Below are positions 22,541-33,733 of a stretch of DNA of 64,000 nucleotides, piece after piece. Location: the NCBI GenBank assembly GCA_032622095.1, contig CP136063.1:209299934-209363933 (forward strand), written 5' to 3'. The position numbers and the translations under genes were made by a program. Each line of letters starts with the position of its first letter. Positions within the stretch are counted from its first letter, which is position 1. The DNA comes from Siphonodentalium dalli. Lineage: Eukaryota; Mollusca; Scaphopoda; Gadilida; Siphonodentaliidae. Under the pieces are notes generated by a model that saw only the letters and a list, made by a program, of their open reading frames with translations, was not told where the DNA came from and did not search any database.

Positions 22541-23950
22541 TTCCTTGACTTTTTTTTTTGGTAGGTGGAGGCAATTGAATTTGTTCTTGTATCATGACCC
22601 TATCATTTTTAGAAACTCAATAAATAGACAAGAATCGTATCAGAGATGGGGGGTCGAGTTGCGGTAGCTGCGCAAAACGTGGGCTTGGATTGAAAATGCA
22701 TGAATTCTTTTTTTTTCATTTTTTTTTCTATATATAATATCAATCAGAAATATAAATCAGAAATACAAAGAAGGGGCTGCTGGGTGGTGGGGGGTGCTCA
22801 TTTGTTTTCACAATAAATCGTAAACGTGGTATGCTCTTTTAACAGTTAACTTAGTGGACTATTCTCATGGGTTGCCTCTAATGACATGAAGTATAATAAA
22901 TCAAGAAGTAAGCTGAAATAAATAGTATTGTATGGTTAGATTGATAGATAAATAGATAGATAAATGTATTACTCTTATCACTGTATCAAACAAAAATCTA
23001 GCGGGAGACATTGGCTCATTCGTACACTATTCATAGGATTACTACATTTCGTTGACTGCTATCATAACTGGATACCACTCATAGTCGAATTAGTGGATAT
23101 GGTCGTTGTTAAGAGCTATAATCCGTTCAATTCTACATCTATTTTTAATTTCCAAAATAAGTGACTTTATAGACATGACATCCAGGGTGAACTTTGTTTT
23201 ATAAATATAGTATTTCAATAGTGTGATCACTATGGTAGTTATTTTGTTTTTGTTGCCTGCTGTGGGTGGTAGGAGCAAACTTTCCTTTGATGTGGAAATA
23301 TATATACCCGTTTTTAATTTTTTAACTGGCTATCATGAACAACAATGTTAAGATAGTCTGACATTCCAAATAATCCACCGCATACCGACCTCACTTAGTT
23401 ATTGTGCTATCGCAATCTAAATTCACAAACATGAACTGATTAAGGGCCATAACTCATCCGAAGTAGGTGGACTTGGCCTGTTTTCGAACTTGATTAAGAC
23501 ATTAGTGGGTCTCATATACCGAATTTAAAAAAATCAGTTGATATTTATTCTAGTTATATATCAACAATATGTAGACATCCAACCGCAGACTGACATGGCC
23601 AAACTTTTGGTTGAGTTATTGATAAATAACTATTTAAACTCTTGGCTGATATATGTGCATACTGAAAATGGATGTAAATTGTCTCGATGTGTTCTATGTC
23701 TGTACCTACTGCAGGGCAATAGCATTCAGTCATCATTCATAACTTCAACTAGAATATTATGTAACAGTGTATAATATAACAGTGTATAATGATTGATCCA
23801 GAATTGTTTATGATAATACCCATGGAAAGCGCGAAGGTTTTCACAATATTTCCAAAATATTTAACCACTAAAATATTACCAACACATCATAACATCATCG
23901 AGCAGTGAAGAAGTTAATAATAATAATGAAAGGGATAATGTGATGCATTA

Positions 23951-24336
23951 CTCTTGAGTGCCTAATAAACATACATGTACGATTATTAAAATCGAGGTAA
24001 AATTCCCACCTGTACGATCGTTATTTGGTCCTGTACGTTTATTAAATTAACCAAAAGAAATAATTCACCAATCTTAAATTGTGTTATTCATAGATGAATG
24101 AACTCTGATTGTTGACAGTGATCAGCACACTGTAGATTCACAGACCTGGCTATCCATTGAAACTATTTCTGTCACATGGCATCATTAAACCAGTCAGATG
24201 GTGCGTTTTGTTGGGATGTATGGTACTAATATTTCCAGTCTGTACGTTTATTCCGCCCTGTACTATTATTCAGTTACGCGACATTTTCCAACCTGTACTA
24301 TTATTCCACCCTGTACTTTTATTAGGCACTCAAGAG
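23951..24336. mobile_element. 386-bp MITE with CTCTTGAGTGCCTAATAAA ends, copy 1
   Basis: The terminal inverted repeats CTCTTGAGTGCCTAATAAA are flanked by TA on both sides (23,949-23,950; 24,337-24,338). Subterminal 'ctgtac(g/t)..tattcc' blocks recur. A copy of equal length lies in opposite orientation at 32,641-33,026. Confidence 0.82.
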
Positions 24337-24399
24337 TACAGTCAATGGATAGATAAGGAATACAGAAAGTTTCAAATTTTAAGTAATACCAGATGACAA

Positions 24400-25100
24400 C
24401 ATGAAGAGCCATTTGAAGTTAGGGATCAATTTGATGAAAAATGTTGTCTGTATGACAAAATCCAAGATGGCTGCCGGCAGCCATGTTTTTGATAGAATAT
24501 CGTTCAAATTTGATATCTCACAACTAGAAGTAATCCTGAACACGGTTGTAAATTTTAAAATATTTCTGACATAAATGTCGGCTTCAGGGTGTGCCAATGG
24601 AATCAAATGTGAAATCCAAGATGGCTGCTGGCTGCCATGTTTTTAAACAAATATCTGAAAAAATTGAAGGCTCCCATCTAATGGTCACCCAAAATATCCA
24701 TATAAAGTTTGGTGACAATCGGATGACGGATGTGGTCTGTAGGGGGTACCAAGCGATTTATTCATTCATGACGAGAGTAAAATACAAGATGGCAGCATGC
24801 AGCAATGTTTTTCATTGAACATTTTTCAAATTCTATAGGCCCAATCTAAACATGATTCTAAGCATGCTTGTAAATTTCAAAACAATTCTCAAATAAATGT
24901 GGGCTGCAGGGTGTGAGGATGGATTAAAATATGTAATAAAAAATTTATGGCTCCCATCAAGAGATCATCCCCATAGATCCATATGAAGTTTGGTGATGAT
25001 CGGATGAGTTATGTGGTTAAAGGAAATTGTTGACGGATGCACACATACACGGATGACGGACACCAACCCATGGCAATACCTCAAACTAGACTTTGTCAAG
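24400..25100. repeat. Dispersed 'ccaagatggctgc' repeat, third copy
   Basis: Three to four internal units each carry '(c/t)aagatggc(t/a)gc' and 'gccatgttttt' or 'aagtttggtgacaatcgg', followed by a 'cacatacacggatgacggac' tail. ORFs here are incidental. Confidence 0.6.
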
Positions 25101-25393
25101 TTGAGCTAATAATGTTAAGGCCAAACAAAAAAATACGTTTGTTTCCGCTAACGAGCTGAAAAAAATTAGGGTAGGTAGGTAGGCTTAACTCTTTTTTTTT
25201 TTGGTTAACTTTTTTTTTTCAGTATCTTTAAAAATAACTGTATAATACTTGTCAATAACCCAAACTATGCACTTCTAAGCCCCAATCATGTTAACCCAGA
25301 TGACAGAGAAACTATAAACTCCAATTCAATCTTACATATGCTTTAATATTTACATATATACTAGTCTATATACTAATATAGTCTTTGATAATC

Positions 25394-25545
25394 CTAATAT
25401 TTCCCATATGGTCTGGCGACAACTGGAGTCAGTCCAGCACCACTGCACTGTTCACATATTGGAGCGACCGTCTTGTACCGATCTCTTAATGATGGCTTCA
25501 GAACACCACCTTCTCCTCCACATTCAGTGAAGGATCTAGGTATTT
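25394..25545 (-). pseudogene. Unassigned coding-like remnant in intron
   Basis: A minus-strand open stretch ends at a TAA near 25,392. It contains ECGGEGG, LRDRYKTVAPICEQC and GLTPVVARPYGKY, which looks like real protein with a possible CxxC metal site. The 5' part of the same ORF (25,550-25,680) reads through low-complexity DNA and is probably not coding. It lies between the two halves of CUB1, where the gene's phases leave no room for it, so I take it as an inserted fragment. Family not recognised. Confidence 0.25.
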
Positions 25546-26390
25546 TTTGAGGACACCTGTTTTTGGGCAATGATATACCAAAGGCATAACCTGAAGGCCT
25601 GAGCGGAGGAAGGTTTGGGAGGGGTGACCCCCCCCTGCTGATGGTGGGGGTTCTCACCCTGGAAAATTTGTGAAAATCCATTGCATTTAGAGCTAATCTA
25701 GGGCAGAGTCAGTATTTTGAATTTTACTGAGAGGTCAATTTGATCAAGTTTCTCAAACATAACTTTGGAAATTTGTTATACCCCTTTTTTTTTAAATCCG
25801 ACGTCTCTTCTGAGGTCATAACTTGAACAGTAATGCTCAGATCTCAATGAAATTTTGTATGGATGTTCACCACTATGAGGACATTTAATGGCACATTCAA
25901 CTGTTTTGTTTTGGTTTTTTGTTTTATAGTTATTCATCTTTGTTTACATTTTTTGGGTCCATCTGTCTGAGTACGTATAGCAATCATAAGTTATAGATAT
26001 GCCCACATCAGGCGGTATGCGCTAAGAGGGTTTGCACCGGACGACAGTCGATCTCTTGTTTTATATGTATGGATTGGAAATGCTTATACGATATTGTCAG
26101 ATATCTTTTGGTTCAATGGACTATGATTATCCTGCTTGAAATGAGACTTACCATTATCACTCCAATTCATATAATAGGCTATTTTATAAAATTCAAGTGA
26201 GACACATACATAATATACTACACGTAGCAGCATGTAGTACAGAAACAATGTCTATTAAGTTAGTAATTACTATTTATAGTACTAATCTCTATGTTAATTT
26301 TTCATTTGGTATTATGATATCCCACCTGATAACCAGGTTGATTTGATCAAATTGTTAATGTTCCTGAAGTCTGAAGGCTGAATGATAACA

Positions 26391-26585
26391 AACCTGAACT
26401 CAAACTATTTGAAGTTTTCACAGATGAAAGCTAGATAAAGCCAAACATACTTTACAGTACGGTAACCGTATGATTCCAACTGTTAAACTTAAATCTTTTT
26501 GTAAACTTAAATTTCTTATGACAATATATATAAATATATTAATGTTTTGCATCTTGTTATGATATGAATTGGGACCTAAATTGAA
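26391..26585. repeat. Direct duplicate flanking the CUB1 exon, unit A
   Basis: It is nearly identical to 27,386-27,551 ('ctcaaactatttgaagtttt', 'agctagataaagccaaacat', 'tatgatatgaattgggacct'). The offset is about 995 bp. Each copy is followed about 190-220 bp later by a CAGTAATG MITE, so a roughly 1-kb segment seems to have been duplicated. Confidence 0.75.
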
Positions 26586-26771
26586 AAAAAAATTTAAAAT
26601 AATTTTTTTTTTTTTTTTTTTATATTTTTGGTCCGATTTTTGCAATGGCAATAAAAAGTTTAGGGTCGGGGGTTTTAAATAGGGTCGGTCGGGTTAGCGG
26701 AAACAAACGTCTTTTTTTTTAGGCCTAATCGAGTGCTATTGGCCCTACCTCATTATTTTATTCACGATATA

Positions 26772-26984
26772 CAGTAATGTCCTAAATAATCGACTCCTTA
26801 ACCACAGCAGAATTATGGGTAATTTTTGAGGATTTAGTCGGAAATATGGCTTGTTGCCATTCATCGGAAAGTTCTCAGTGAGAGCTTTCCGATGAATGGC
26901 AACAAGCCATATTTCCGACTAAATCCTGAAAAATTACCCATAATTCTGCTGTGGTTAAGAAGTCGATTATTTAGGGCATTATTG
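26772..26984. mobile_element. TA-flanked foldback MITE, CAGTAATGCCC family, copy 4
   Basis: Complete palindrome with TA at 26,770-26,771 and 26,985-26,986. Solo right-end remnants of the same family follow at 27,027-27,066. Confidence 0.82.
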
Positions 26985-27165
26985 TATGAGCAATAGTTTT
27001 AATATAAATTGTTCATTTTATAAGTGTGCTGTGGTTAAGGAGTCGATTATTTGGGGCATTACTGTATAGGAAACACCGTTAAACTAAATTTCTTTGTAAA
27101 TTTACCCAAAGAAAAGATATTAATCACATCATGTTTAAAAAGTTATTTACTGATTTCGTACATAC

Positions 27166-27302
27166 ATTTATTTTGATGTTCAAGCCGATTGGTGCCATGA
27201 TTGTCCATATGCATGACGATGAAGATGGATACAAAGACGGGTGACCGACTGATTTGATTTCTTGTGGTTGTCCTTCTTTTAGGTTGATATGGAAGGTGCA
27301 AC
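27166..27302 (-). CDS. Exon: CUB domain 1, first half
   Basis: This is a 137-nt exon of phase 1 to 0, with acceptor 'cactacag' and donor 'AAT|GTATGT'. The translation opens GCTFHINLKEGQPQEIKSVG, continues HPSLYPSSSSCIWTI and ends APIGLNIKIN. It shows the CUB start Cys, the I-x-S-x-G-x-P-x-L-Y-P turn and the Cys-x-Trp of the second strand. It joins in phase upstream to the LDLa exon (Gly split codon) and downstream to FLEFQTEK at 21,855. Confidence 0.88.
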
Positions 27303-27385
27303 CTGTAGTGAATGAAAAGGAACATGTGAGGAATTATAAGGTCATTATATACAGTGTAAGGCAGAATTTGATTGAAATACTGAAG

Positions 27386-27551
27386 TCTGAACTCAAACTA
27401 TTTGAAGTTTTCACAGATAGAAGCTAGATAAAGCCAAACATACTTTACAGTATGATTCCAACATTACTGTTAAACTTAAATCTTTTTGTAAACTTAAATG
27501 TCTTATGTCAATATATATATTGTTATGATATGAATTGGGACCTGAATTAAA
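27386..27551. repeat. Direct duplicate flanking the CUB1 exon, unit B
   Basis: Partner of 26,391-26,585. It lies in the intron just upstream (gene sense) of the CUB1 first-half exon. Confidence 0.75.
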
Positions 27552-27773
27552 AAAAAAAATGAAAAATGAAATTTTATTTTGTTTTTGTCAAATTTCTTTT
27601 TTTTTTGCATCAAATTAATTTTTTTTTTGGGTGCCTGGAGTTTGGGCGCCCAAACCGGTAAAAGGTACGAAAAACGACCTGGATATGTCCCTGCCTGTGT
27701 ATGTCTTTTTTATTGAATTTTGTTGTCCTTTGGTAACGTGATAGCACAGGTTGGGGGAAAGGATATCCACATA

Positions 27774-27993
27774 CAGTAATGCCCTAATTAATCGACTCTT
27801 TAACCACAGCAGAATTATGGGTAACTTTTCAGGATTTAGTCGGAAATATGGTTTGTTGCCATTCATCGGAAAGCTCTCACTGGGGGTATAGAGCTTTCCG
27901 ATGAATGGCAACAAGCCATATTTCCGACTGAATCCTGAAAAGTTACCCATAATTCTGCTGTGGTTAAGGAGTCGATTACTTAGGGCATTACTG
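27774..27993. mobile_element. TA-flanked foldback MITE, CAGTAATGCCC family, copy 5
   Basis: 220-bp complete palindrome with a short loop (gggtata). TA is at 27,772-27,773 and 27,994-27,995 and the ends are CAGTAATGCCCTAA / TTAGGGCATTACTG. Confidence 0.83.
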
Positions 27994-28330
27994 TATTATC
28001 AGTTTGTAGTTTAATTATTTTATGAAGCCATGAAAGTTCACGTGTTAAGAAATTTTAAAGTGCCTCATATTTCTGATATTCGGCGAGACCATATTCATGT
28101 ATATACCTGCATAACAATAGCAAAATTGTCTCCACTAGATGCTGCTGCACTTCCCAACACAATATTATGTAATTGGTATTATAATTATTATTCTATTTCC
28201 AATATTTCTTAGGTGTAAAACTATGGAAGGCACTCACTTAGGGTACCGCTAATAATTTGTTTAACCATTATTATCATGGAGAACATGGAAAAAAGGGAAC
28301 AAATTTGTTCTTATTTCCATTATCAATAAT

Positions 28331-28380
28331 CGGCTATAATTCTGCTGTGGTTAACGAGTCGATTATTTAGGGTATTACTG
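28331..28380. mobile_element. Solo right end of CAGTAATGCCC MITE at a splice donor
   Basis: It contains 'tataattctgctgtggttaa' through 'tttagggtattactg', then TA at 28,381-28,382, then the LDLa exon from 28,384. The element end therefore occupies intron position +4 onward of that exon's donor. Confidence 0.75.
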
Positions 28381-28383
28381 TAC

Positions 28384-28491
28384 CTCCATTGCAGTCGAGT
28401 TCATCGCTGAGATCACCATCACCGCAGTCATCAGTCCCATCACAGACATAGTTCGTATTGATGCATTTCCCATTGTCACATCTAAATGTAG
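28384..28491 (-). CDS. Exon: LDL-receptor class A module
   Basis: This is a 108-nt phase 1-1 exon, with acceptor 'actaacag' and donor 'GGAG|GTACAG'. The translation holds [18 protein letters not shown] and [14 protein letters not shown]. It contains five cysteines, and the sixth (first of the module) is the Cys of VPVCAN at the end of the preceding lectin exon. The calcium-cage acidic residues D-x-x-D-C-x-D-G-x-x-S-D-E are all present. The donor is formed right at the end of a MITE remnant. Confidence 0.92.
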
Positions 28492-29312
28492 CTGTTAGTA
28501 AATAAATGATGAATATAAATAAGTTTTGTATAACGTAAGAAACACCTAAGTGCAATAAAATTCTTGACACGTTAAACATAAATATAAATCTTATAATATA
28601 CTTGTAAATGGACAACAACAAAACCAGCATAATTGTAAGACAAAAAAAAACACCCTGTGTTTAAGGTTTCCCTACCTACCCTAGAAAAAGGTGCCTACCC
28701 AAAACTTTATATTGGACTGTAGACACAGATATATTTTTTTTTGCTCAGTGGGAAGGGCATCAAAAGGTATCTTACCCATTTTCAAACCTCTCCTATTAAA
28801 AAGATTTAGAAGTTTTATTAGTCTAGTGCTCTGACTAATTCAAGATTAACAATATTTAGTATTGAACCTTTCAATTAATCTGAATTGTGAAGCTTTCTAG
28901 ATTGAATTGTCAATGACCCAATGGAATTTAGAATAAAAAAAAATTTGATGACCCAATGGAATTTAGAATAAAAATAAAATTTGAAAGAAAAATAATAATA
29001 ATAATTCCTACCTACCTACCCTAATTATGTTTGAAATCTACTGACTAATCGACTAGCATATATCGGGATTGTCTTATTTAATAATCGTGTTGACATAGAT
29101 TAGTCGGATAATCGTTTCAACACTACTAGTTGGGTTATAAAATCACAACTGATCACGCTGCCCCAGTTACCAAGAAAATCGTGATGATAGTGGTATACAT
29201 GTACTTTGTAAACATTCAAAAAGATAAAAAGTGCATGCAAGATGGCGTACAGGATGGACCTCATGCCCTAAAATCGAAATACTGTTAAAATGAAATACTA
29301 GGGTATAATTAC

Positions 29313-29534
29313 CATTAGCACAAACTGGGACCTCACAGATGTAACTGGCTTTACTTTCACATGGTATAAACTTCCATCTGAAGTCATTGCCTTGTATCAT
29401 GGAGAGCACACACCTTCCATCAGTGGGGGAGTTAGGCTGGAGAGCATCCCACCATCCTTGTCTGTTAGTGTTTAATGAGTTGAGGCTAGAACCTCCAACC
29501 CAATTTCTTCCTGCAGTGTTGTATTCATTAAGAC
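29313..29534 (-). CDS. Exon: C-type lectin domain, C-terminal two thirds
   Basis: This is a 222-nt phase 1-1 exon, with acceptor 'ttacttag' and donor 'AATG|GTAATT'. The translation opens GLNEYNTAGRNWVGGSS and includes GWWDALQPNSPTDGRCVL, FRWKFIPCESKASYIC and EVPVCAN. Three lectin-fold cysteines (GRC, IPC, YIC) are in place. The usual EPN/QPD sugar motif reads QPN-S and the WND motif reads WKF, so classical calcium-dependent sugar binding is probably lost or changed (inference). Confidence 0.9.
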
Positions 29535-30017
29535 CTAAGTAAGAGATGACAAGAAATAAGTCACATAAGGATCACGGGACCTCACTTGATCTGACCAGAA
29601 CCACATGTTTACCATGAGAATAGGTAACTTGAAATTATTTGCGGCAAAATATGTATTTTTTTTGGAAGCAAAAATAATTTGTTGGATTCACTTACCTTAT
29701 CATCATTTTTATTTGCTGAATGGGTAATAATTTTAGTGGAAGAATAGAAAATTTCATTTAAAAATTTAGTTCAAGCACATGTTTACAGTGAATCAGGAAA
29801 AACAAATTTGAAGTGAAATTTTCAAGGAAACATTCTTGTTTTTGTTAAACAATTGTCATCTACAATGTTTTTTCTGCATTTTTTACTGAAAATTTTTAGA
29901 TGGACACAAACTTTTTTCCAGTTTGATACGAGTTGAGGTCCCCTGTCCCTTAAACAAGGGTTTCTGCCAGGGTTTTGGAAATGGGACTCCTGGTGAAAAT
30001 CTCAGTCCATGCGACTA

Positions 30018-30205
30018 CAGTAATGCCTTAAATAATCGACTCCTTAACCACATCAGAATTATGGGTAACTTTTCAGGATTTAGTCGAAAATATGGCTTGT
30101 TGCTATTCATCGGAAAGCTCCCACTGAGCCATATTTCCGACTAAATCCTGAAAAGTTACCCAAATTCTGTTGTGGTTAAGGAGTCGATTATTTAAGGCAT
30201 TACTG
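30018..30205. mobile_element. TA-flanked foldback MITE, CAGTAATGCCC family, copy 6
   Basis: The ends are CAGTAATGCCTTAA / TTAAGGCATTACTG with TA at 30,016-30,017 and 30,206-30,207. Part of the inner right arm is deleted. Confidence 0.78.
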
Positions 30206-30332
30206 TAACTGTGAATATCTATTAATTAACTGGATGTACGCATAGGACTTTCCTGATTTGACTCATGATATTCCCGCACAGTGCTATTGAGCTACACGAA
30301 GGAAGCCATGTTAAGGAATATGGTATCTCAAA

Positions 30333-30444
30333 TTTCAGTGAGAGCTTTCTGATGAATGGCAAGAAGCCATATTTCCGACTAAATCCTGAAAATTTACCCA
30401 TAATTCTGCTGTGGTTAAGGAGTCGATTATTCAGGACATTACTG
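30333..30444. mobile_element. CAGTAATGCCC MITE, right arm only
   Basis: It begins 'cagtgagagctttctgatg' and ends 'attactg' plus TA. The left arm is absent. It lies 127 bp from copy 6. Confidence 0.7.
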
Positions 30445-30725
30445 TAGTTGTACATGTATGTGCCAAGTTTAAAAAAAATTGACTAGAAAACGTCATTATC
30501 ATGGCAGACTTTGATTGGGTCTGGCTTAAAATAGCTAATTATCAGGATACTCTGTGTTAATATGTCAGTAGTCCAACAATGAACACAATCACATTCCACA
30601 GTGTAAGTTACTCTGTAACACTAATACTATGTCTGTAGCAATTTGTTTAAATTTTGCACAAAACATTGGGCCGAAATGTATTTGCCTCGGCTATTTCTTT
30701 TTGCCTCGGCTCAGCTGCTAATTAA

Positions 30726-30964
30726 CCCTTCCATGATTGGAACTTCTAATGCATTCTCTAATATATGGGAGTCTCCCACAGGGAGCATCACATATATAAC
30801 AGAATATATTGACTTAACAATATTTAGCTTGACCTCGTAAGCCAGTGCCTTCTCTTACATGTATATATGTGAGGCTCCCTATAGGAGACTCACATATATA
30901 TAAAGAGAATGCATTGGCACAGGATCTTTAATGCTGAACCAGCGCACCTCCTGTCATGAAATGG
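30726..30964. mobile_element. TTAA-flanked double-hairpin element, type III copy
   Basis: TTAA is at 30,722-30,725 and 30,965-30,968. Both inner hairpins are diverged but recognisable ('aatgcattctctaatatat', 'atataaagagaatgcattgg'). The right arm keeps 'tttaatgctgaaccagcgca'. Confidence 0.68.
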
Positions 30965-31029
30965 TTAAAAATAATAGATCATTCCTATGAAGAATTTTAT
31001 AACTGATGGGAGATTCCATTTGCTAATGA

Positions 31030-31104
31030 TAGAGGATCTACAACGAGTCCCCAGTTTTGTAAATTTCGCTATCAACTGGGGACGAGTTGTAGATTCTATT
31101 TATA
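31030..31104. repeat. Short stem-loop, about 24-bp arms
   Basis: The arms 'ggatctacaacgagtcccca' and 'tggggacgagttgtagattc' pair with a roughly 16-nt loop and about two mismatches. It is not part of the TTAA or TA MITEs seen here. Confidence 0.55.
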
Positions 31105-31532
31105 ACATGATCCAAAACATCGACAAAAAATACTTAAATCAACAAATGGGATGCGAAACTAACATCAGCTTCTATAAGGCATGTGACGACGTTTCACGTA
31201 ACTATGTCTTGTTTGCCCGCGTAAGGAAATAGTCCCAGATAAATAAAGACTCTTTGGCATATTTTAATGACGTATATCTAATTTTAATGACATAACTTTT
31301 CAAACTCTTCATTCATTATAGTTGTTGGAAAAATATTGGAAGCCATACTATTTTTGAGACATAGTGTACGGAATGTAAACAGATGACAAACCGGATGTCA
31401 AAGGTCACCTGGCAGTCTGGCACTATTTCCTGTCATTAAACGAATGTTTATTATCACAATTAATAGAATGGGTTTATTGAATGGAATAAGGGTAGGAATC
31501 GTAGGATCATGTAATAAAAAGAGTTAACTTAC

Positions 31533-31627
31533 CAATCCAGATTGAATCTTCTCCTTTTTTTTCCAGGTATTTTGCAACTGCATCATTTTTTAAAAAGTCT
31601 TCTATTTTTATCAAATGACCGCCTTGC
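31533..31627 (-). CDS. Exon: C-type lectin domain, middle part
   Basis: This is a 95-nt exon of phase 2 to 1, with acceptor 'attccag' and donor 'ATTG|GTAAGT'. The translation is QGGHLIKIEDFLKNDAVAKY followed by LEKKGEDSIWI. GGHLxxI and the WIGL motif (completed by the next exon) are core features of the C-type lectin fold. Both joins are in phase: ACG Thr upstream and GGT Gly downstream. Confidence 0.9.
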
Positions 31628-31825
31628 CTGGAATTATAAAGTGAATAAAGAGATTTTGTGGTATGTCACAAATGTTAGGCCATGGTTAACTAATTTTCTG
31701 TTTAGCGTCATTCTTGAACTGAATCTGAGAATTAAATGCGAAATGAGGTGATTTTGCACAGGCATGAAAATATGGTGCCAGATTCATGCCTCATCTCTCT
31801 GGATAGTACAGTACTAGTAATGTAG

Positions 31826-31890
31826 AGCTTTCCGGTGAATGGCAACAAGCCATATTTCCGACTAAATCCTGAAAAATTACCCATAATGTG
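31826..31890. mobile_element. CAGTAATGCCC MITE fragment (inner arm)
   Basis: It contains 'gagctttccggtgaatggca' through 'gaaaaattacccataat' and both ends are missing. From here to 32,640 nothing else is recognised. Confidence 0.6.
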
Positions 31891-32640
31891 CCCGACTTCA
31901 TCCGGGCTATACTTAGCGATTTCTTTGTGATTGCCTCCATCTGGGCAGAATATACAGCGTCTGGAGTATTAAGAGAAAGAAAAAACTATTGAGAAAACTA
32001 TTGACAATGAGATATTTATCTACTAACTCAAAGTGACAACGTTGAACAATACTGAGCGAACACGTTGAAAAGTTTAGTAGAAAGAAAACGAGAGGCTGAT
32101 CACGATCGGCAGATGTTTAACCCATCCCTTGGCGATAGTAAATTGTTATGATCGAAATCATAATCTTTTAATGTTGAATTATAGAGTATATTGTTGTGAT
32201 CTAAAGTAGTATAGACAAATGTACATAATAACCAGTAATAACACAAATTATTGGAATGTATGAGTCAAAATAGAAGGGTTAATATAACATCTAAACTCTA
32301 GAGCCTGTCACCACTATCATAGTCAAGTAGTGTAAGCAGATCTATTCATGTTGTTGCAAATTGCCATGTGAGATATCAAAATAATATAGTTATTTATTTA
32401 ATGGAAAAGGTTGACGACCCCCTCCCCCTGGAATCCGGATTAAAACTGACACCGGCATCCAGAATACTCCATAACAGAGAGACGGCATCCGGAATACTCT
32501 TTCCAATAAATTTCTTGAAATGAAGCAAAAGTTGACATGATGCATTGGAATTAGTCTGTTTGTTGGCTATATAGTAGGCTAGTTATTTGATTTATCAGCT
32601 TGACTGAAAGATCTACAATCATATGCTAGCAGCCCATTTA

Positions 32641-33026
32641 CTCTTGAGTGCCTAATAAAAGTACAGGGTGGAATAATAGTACAGGTTGGAAAATGTCGCG
32701 TAACTGAATAATAGTACAGGGCGGAATAAACGTACAGACTGGAACTATTAGTACCATACATCCCAACAAAACGCACCATCTGACTGGTTTACTGATGCCA
32801 TGTGACAGAAATAGTTTTGATGGATAGCTAGGTCTGTGAATCTACAGTGTGCTGATCACTGTCAACAATCAGAGTTCATTTATCTATGAATAACACAATT
32901 TAAGATTGGTGAATTATTTCTTTTGGTTAATTTAATAAACGTACAGGACCAAATAACGATCATACAGGTGGGAATTTTACCTCGATTGTAATAATCGTAC
33001 ATGTATGTTTATTAGGCACTCAAGAA
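32641..33026. mobile_element. 386-bp MITE with CTCTTGAGTGCCTAATAAA ends, copy 2 (inverted)
   Basis: It is the reverse complement of the copy at 23,951-24,336, with the same length and few differences. TA precedes it at 32,639-32,640. The right end reads CACTCAAGA followed by ATATA. Confidence 0.82.
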
Positions 33027-33733
33027 TATATATAACCAAGGGTATATGCCAGATATAATCGTACAAAAAAAACGCTGTTCTTTTGACCGTGTATTTATCC
33101 ATGGTGTGGGTGCCTGTGGTTGTCCGTAACCTGGTGCCCGGTGTTATTGCTTTGAAAGGTAATCATGTTCCACTGGTGTTGTTAGATTGGTCCCTGCATG
33201 GCCAGTGGCCACAAGACTACTGGTCCATTTAGAATAGGCTAGAGTAGTCTGTGAGGGAACATTTGGGAAAAATCAAAGCACCGCTGGGTGTGCAAATTGA
33301 ATTACGCAAACTTGTGAGTTTGGTGTGGTTCACTGGGTGGGGAGCAGTTGGAAATTCCAAGGTGGAGACATCCCAAACGAAAACCATCTAGCCAAGTCCT
33401 GAGGGCCAAATATCCCAAACTCAACCAGAGGTGCCACTTGCGACTTAGTTTCTGCTTTCAACATAGGCCTATTTGTTTTCAATCCAAGAATACACTGCAA
33501 CGGCGGAAATATATTGACCATACTCTGAATGAAAACGCTTCTGTGGCGATCACACGGTAACGTCGTGCTGCAAGTAAGACGATAATTGTGTTGTAGAAAT
33601 GATACGGAAGACCGATTGTCAAAAAACGCAACATCAAAATACACAGGGCAAGGCTTATCGATCCAAACTGTTGAGTGTGTTTTCATTGTGTATATCTCGC
33701 ATATACATGTATACCCAGGGCAGGCAATTCTCT

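Larger units (their letters stand above)
29535..31532. other. Intron with MITE copies and no exon
   Basis: Apart from the listed elements at 30,018-30,205, 30,333-30,444 and 30,726-30,964 and the hairpin near 31,030, this 2-kb intron is AT-rich DNA without recognisable genes. Confidence 0.5.

Noticed and set aside
26139-26166. Possible 27-nt microexon (YYMNWSDN) with a GTAAGT donor
   Set aside because: It lies in a phase-0 intron between the two CUB1 halves while the microexon is phase 1-1, so including it would break the frame.
28060-28150. Minus-strand stretch SAAASSGDNFAIVMQ before a GTATAT site
   Set aside because: No good acceptor, and it sits between LDLa and CUB1 exons that already join in phase.
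33330-33686. Minus-strand ORF of 118 codons
   Set aside because: No motif, no fit with the lectin exon phases, and a competing plus-strand ORF over the same DNA. Likely chance.
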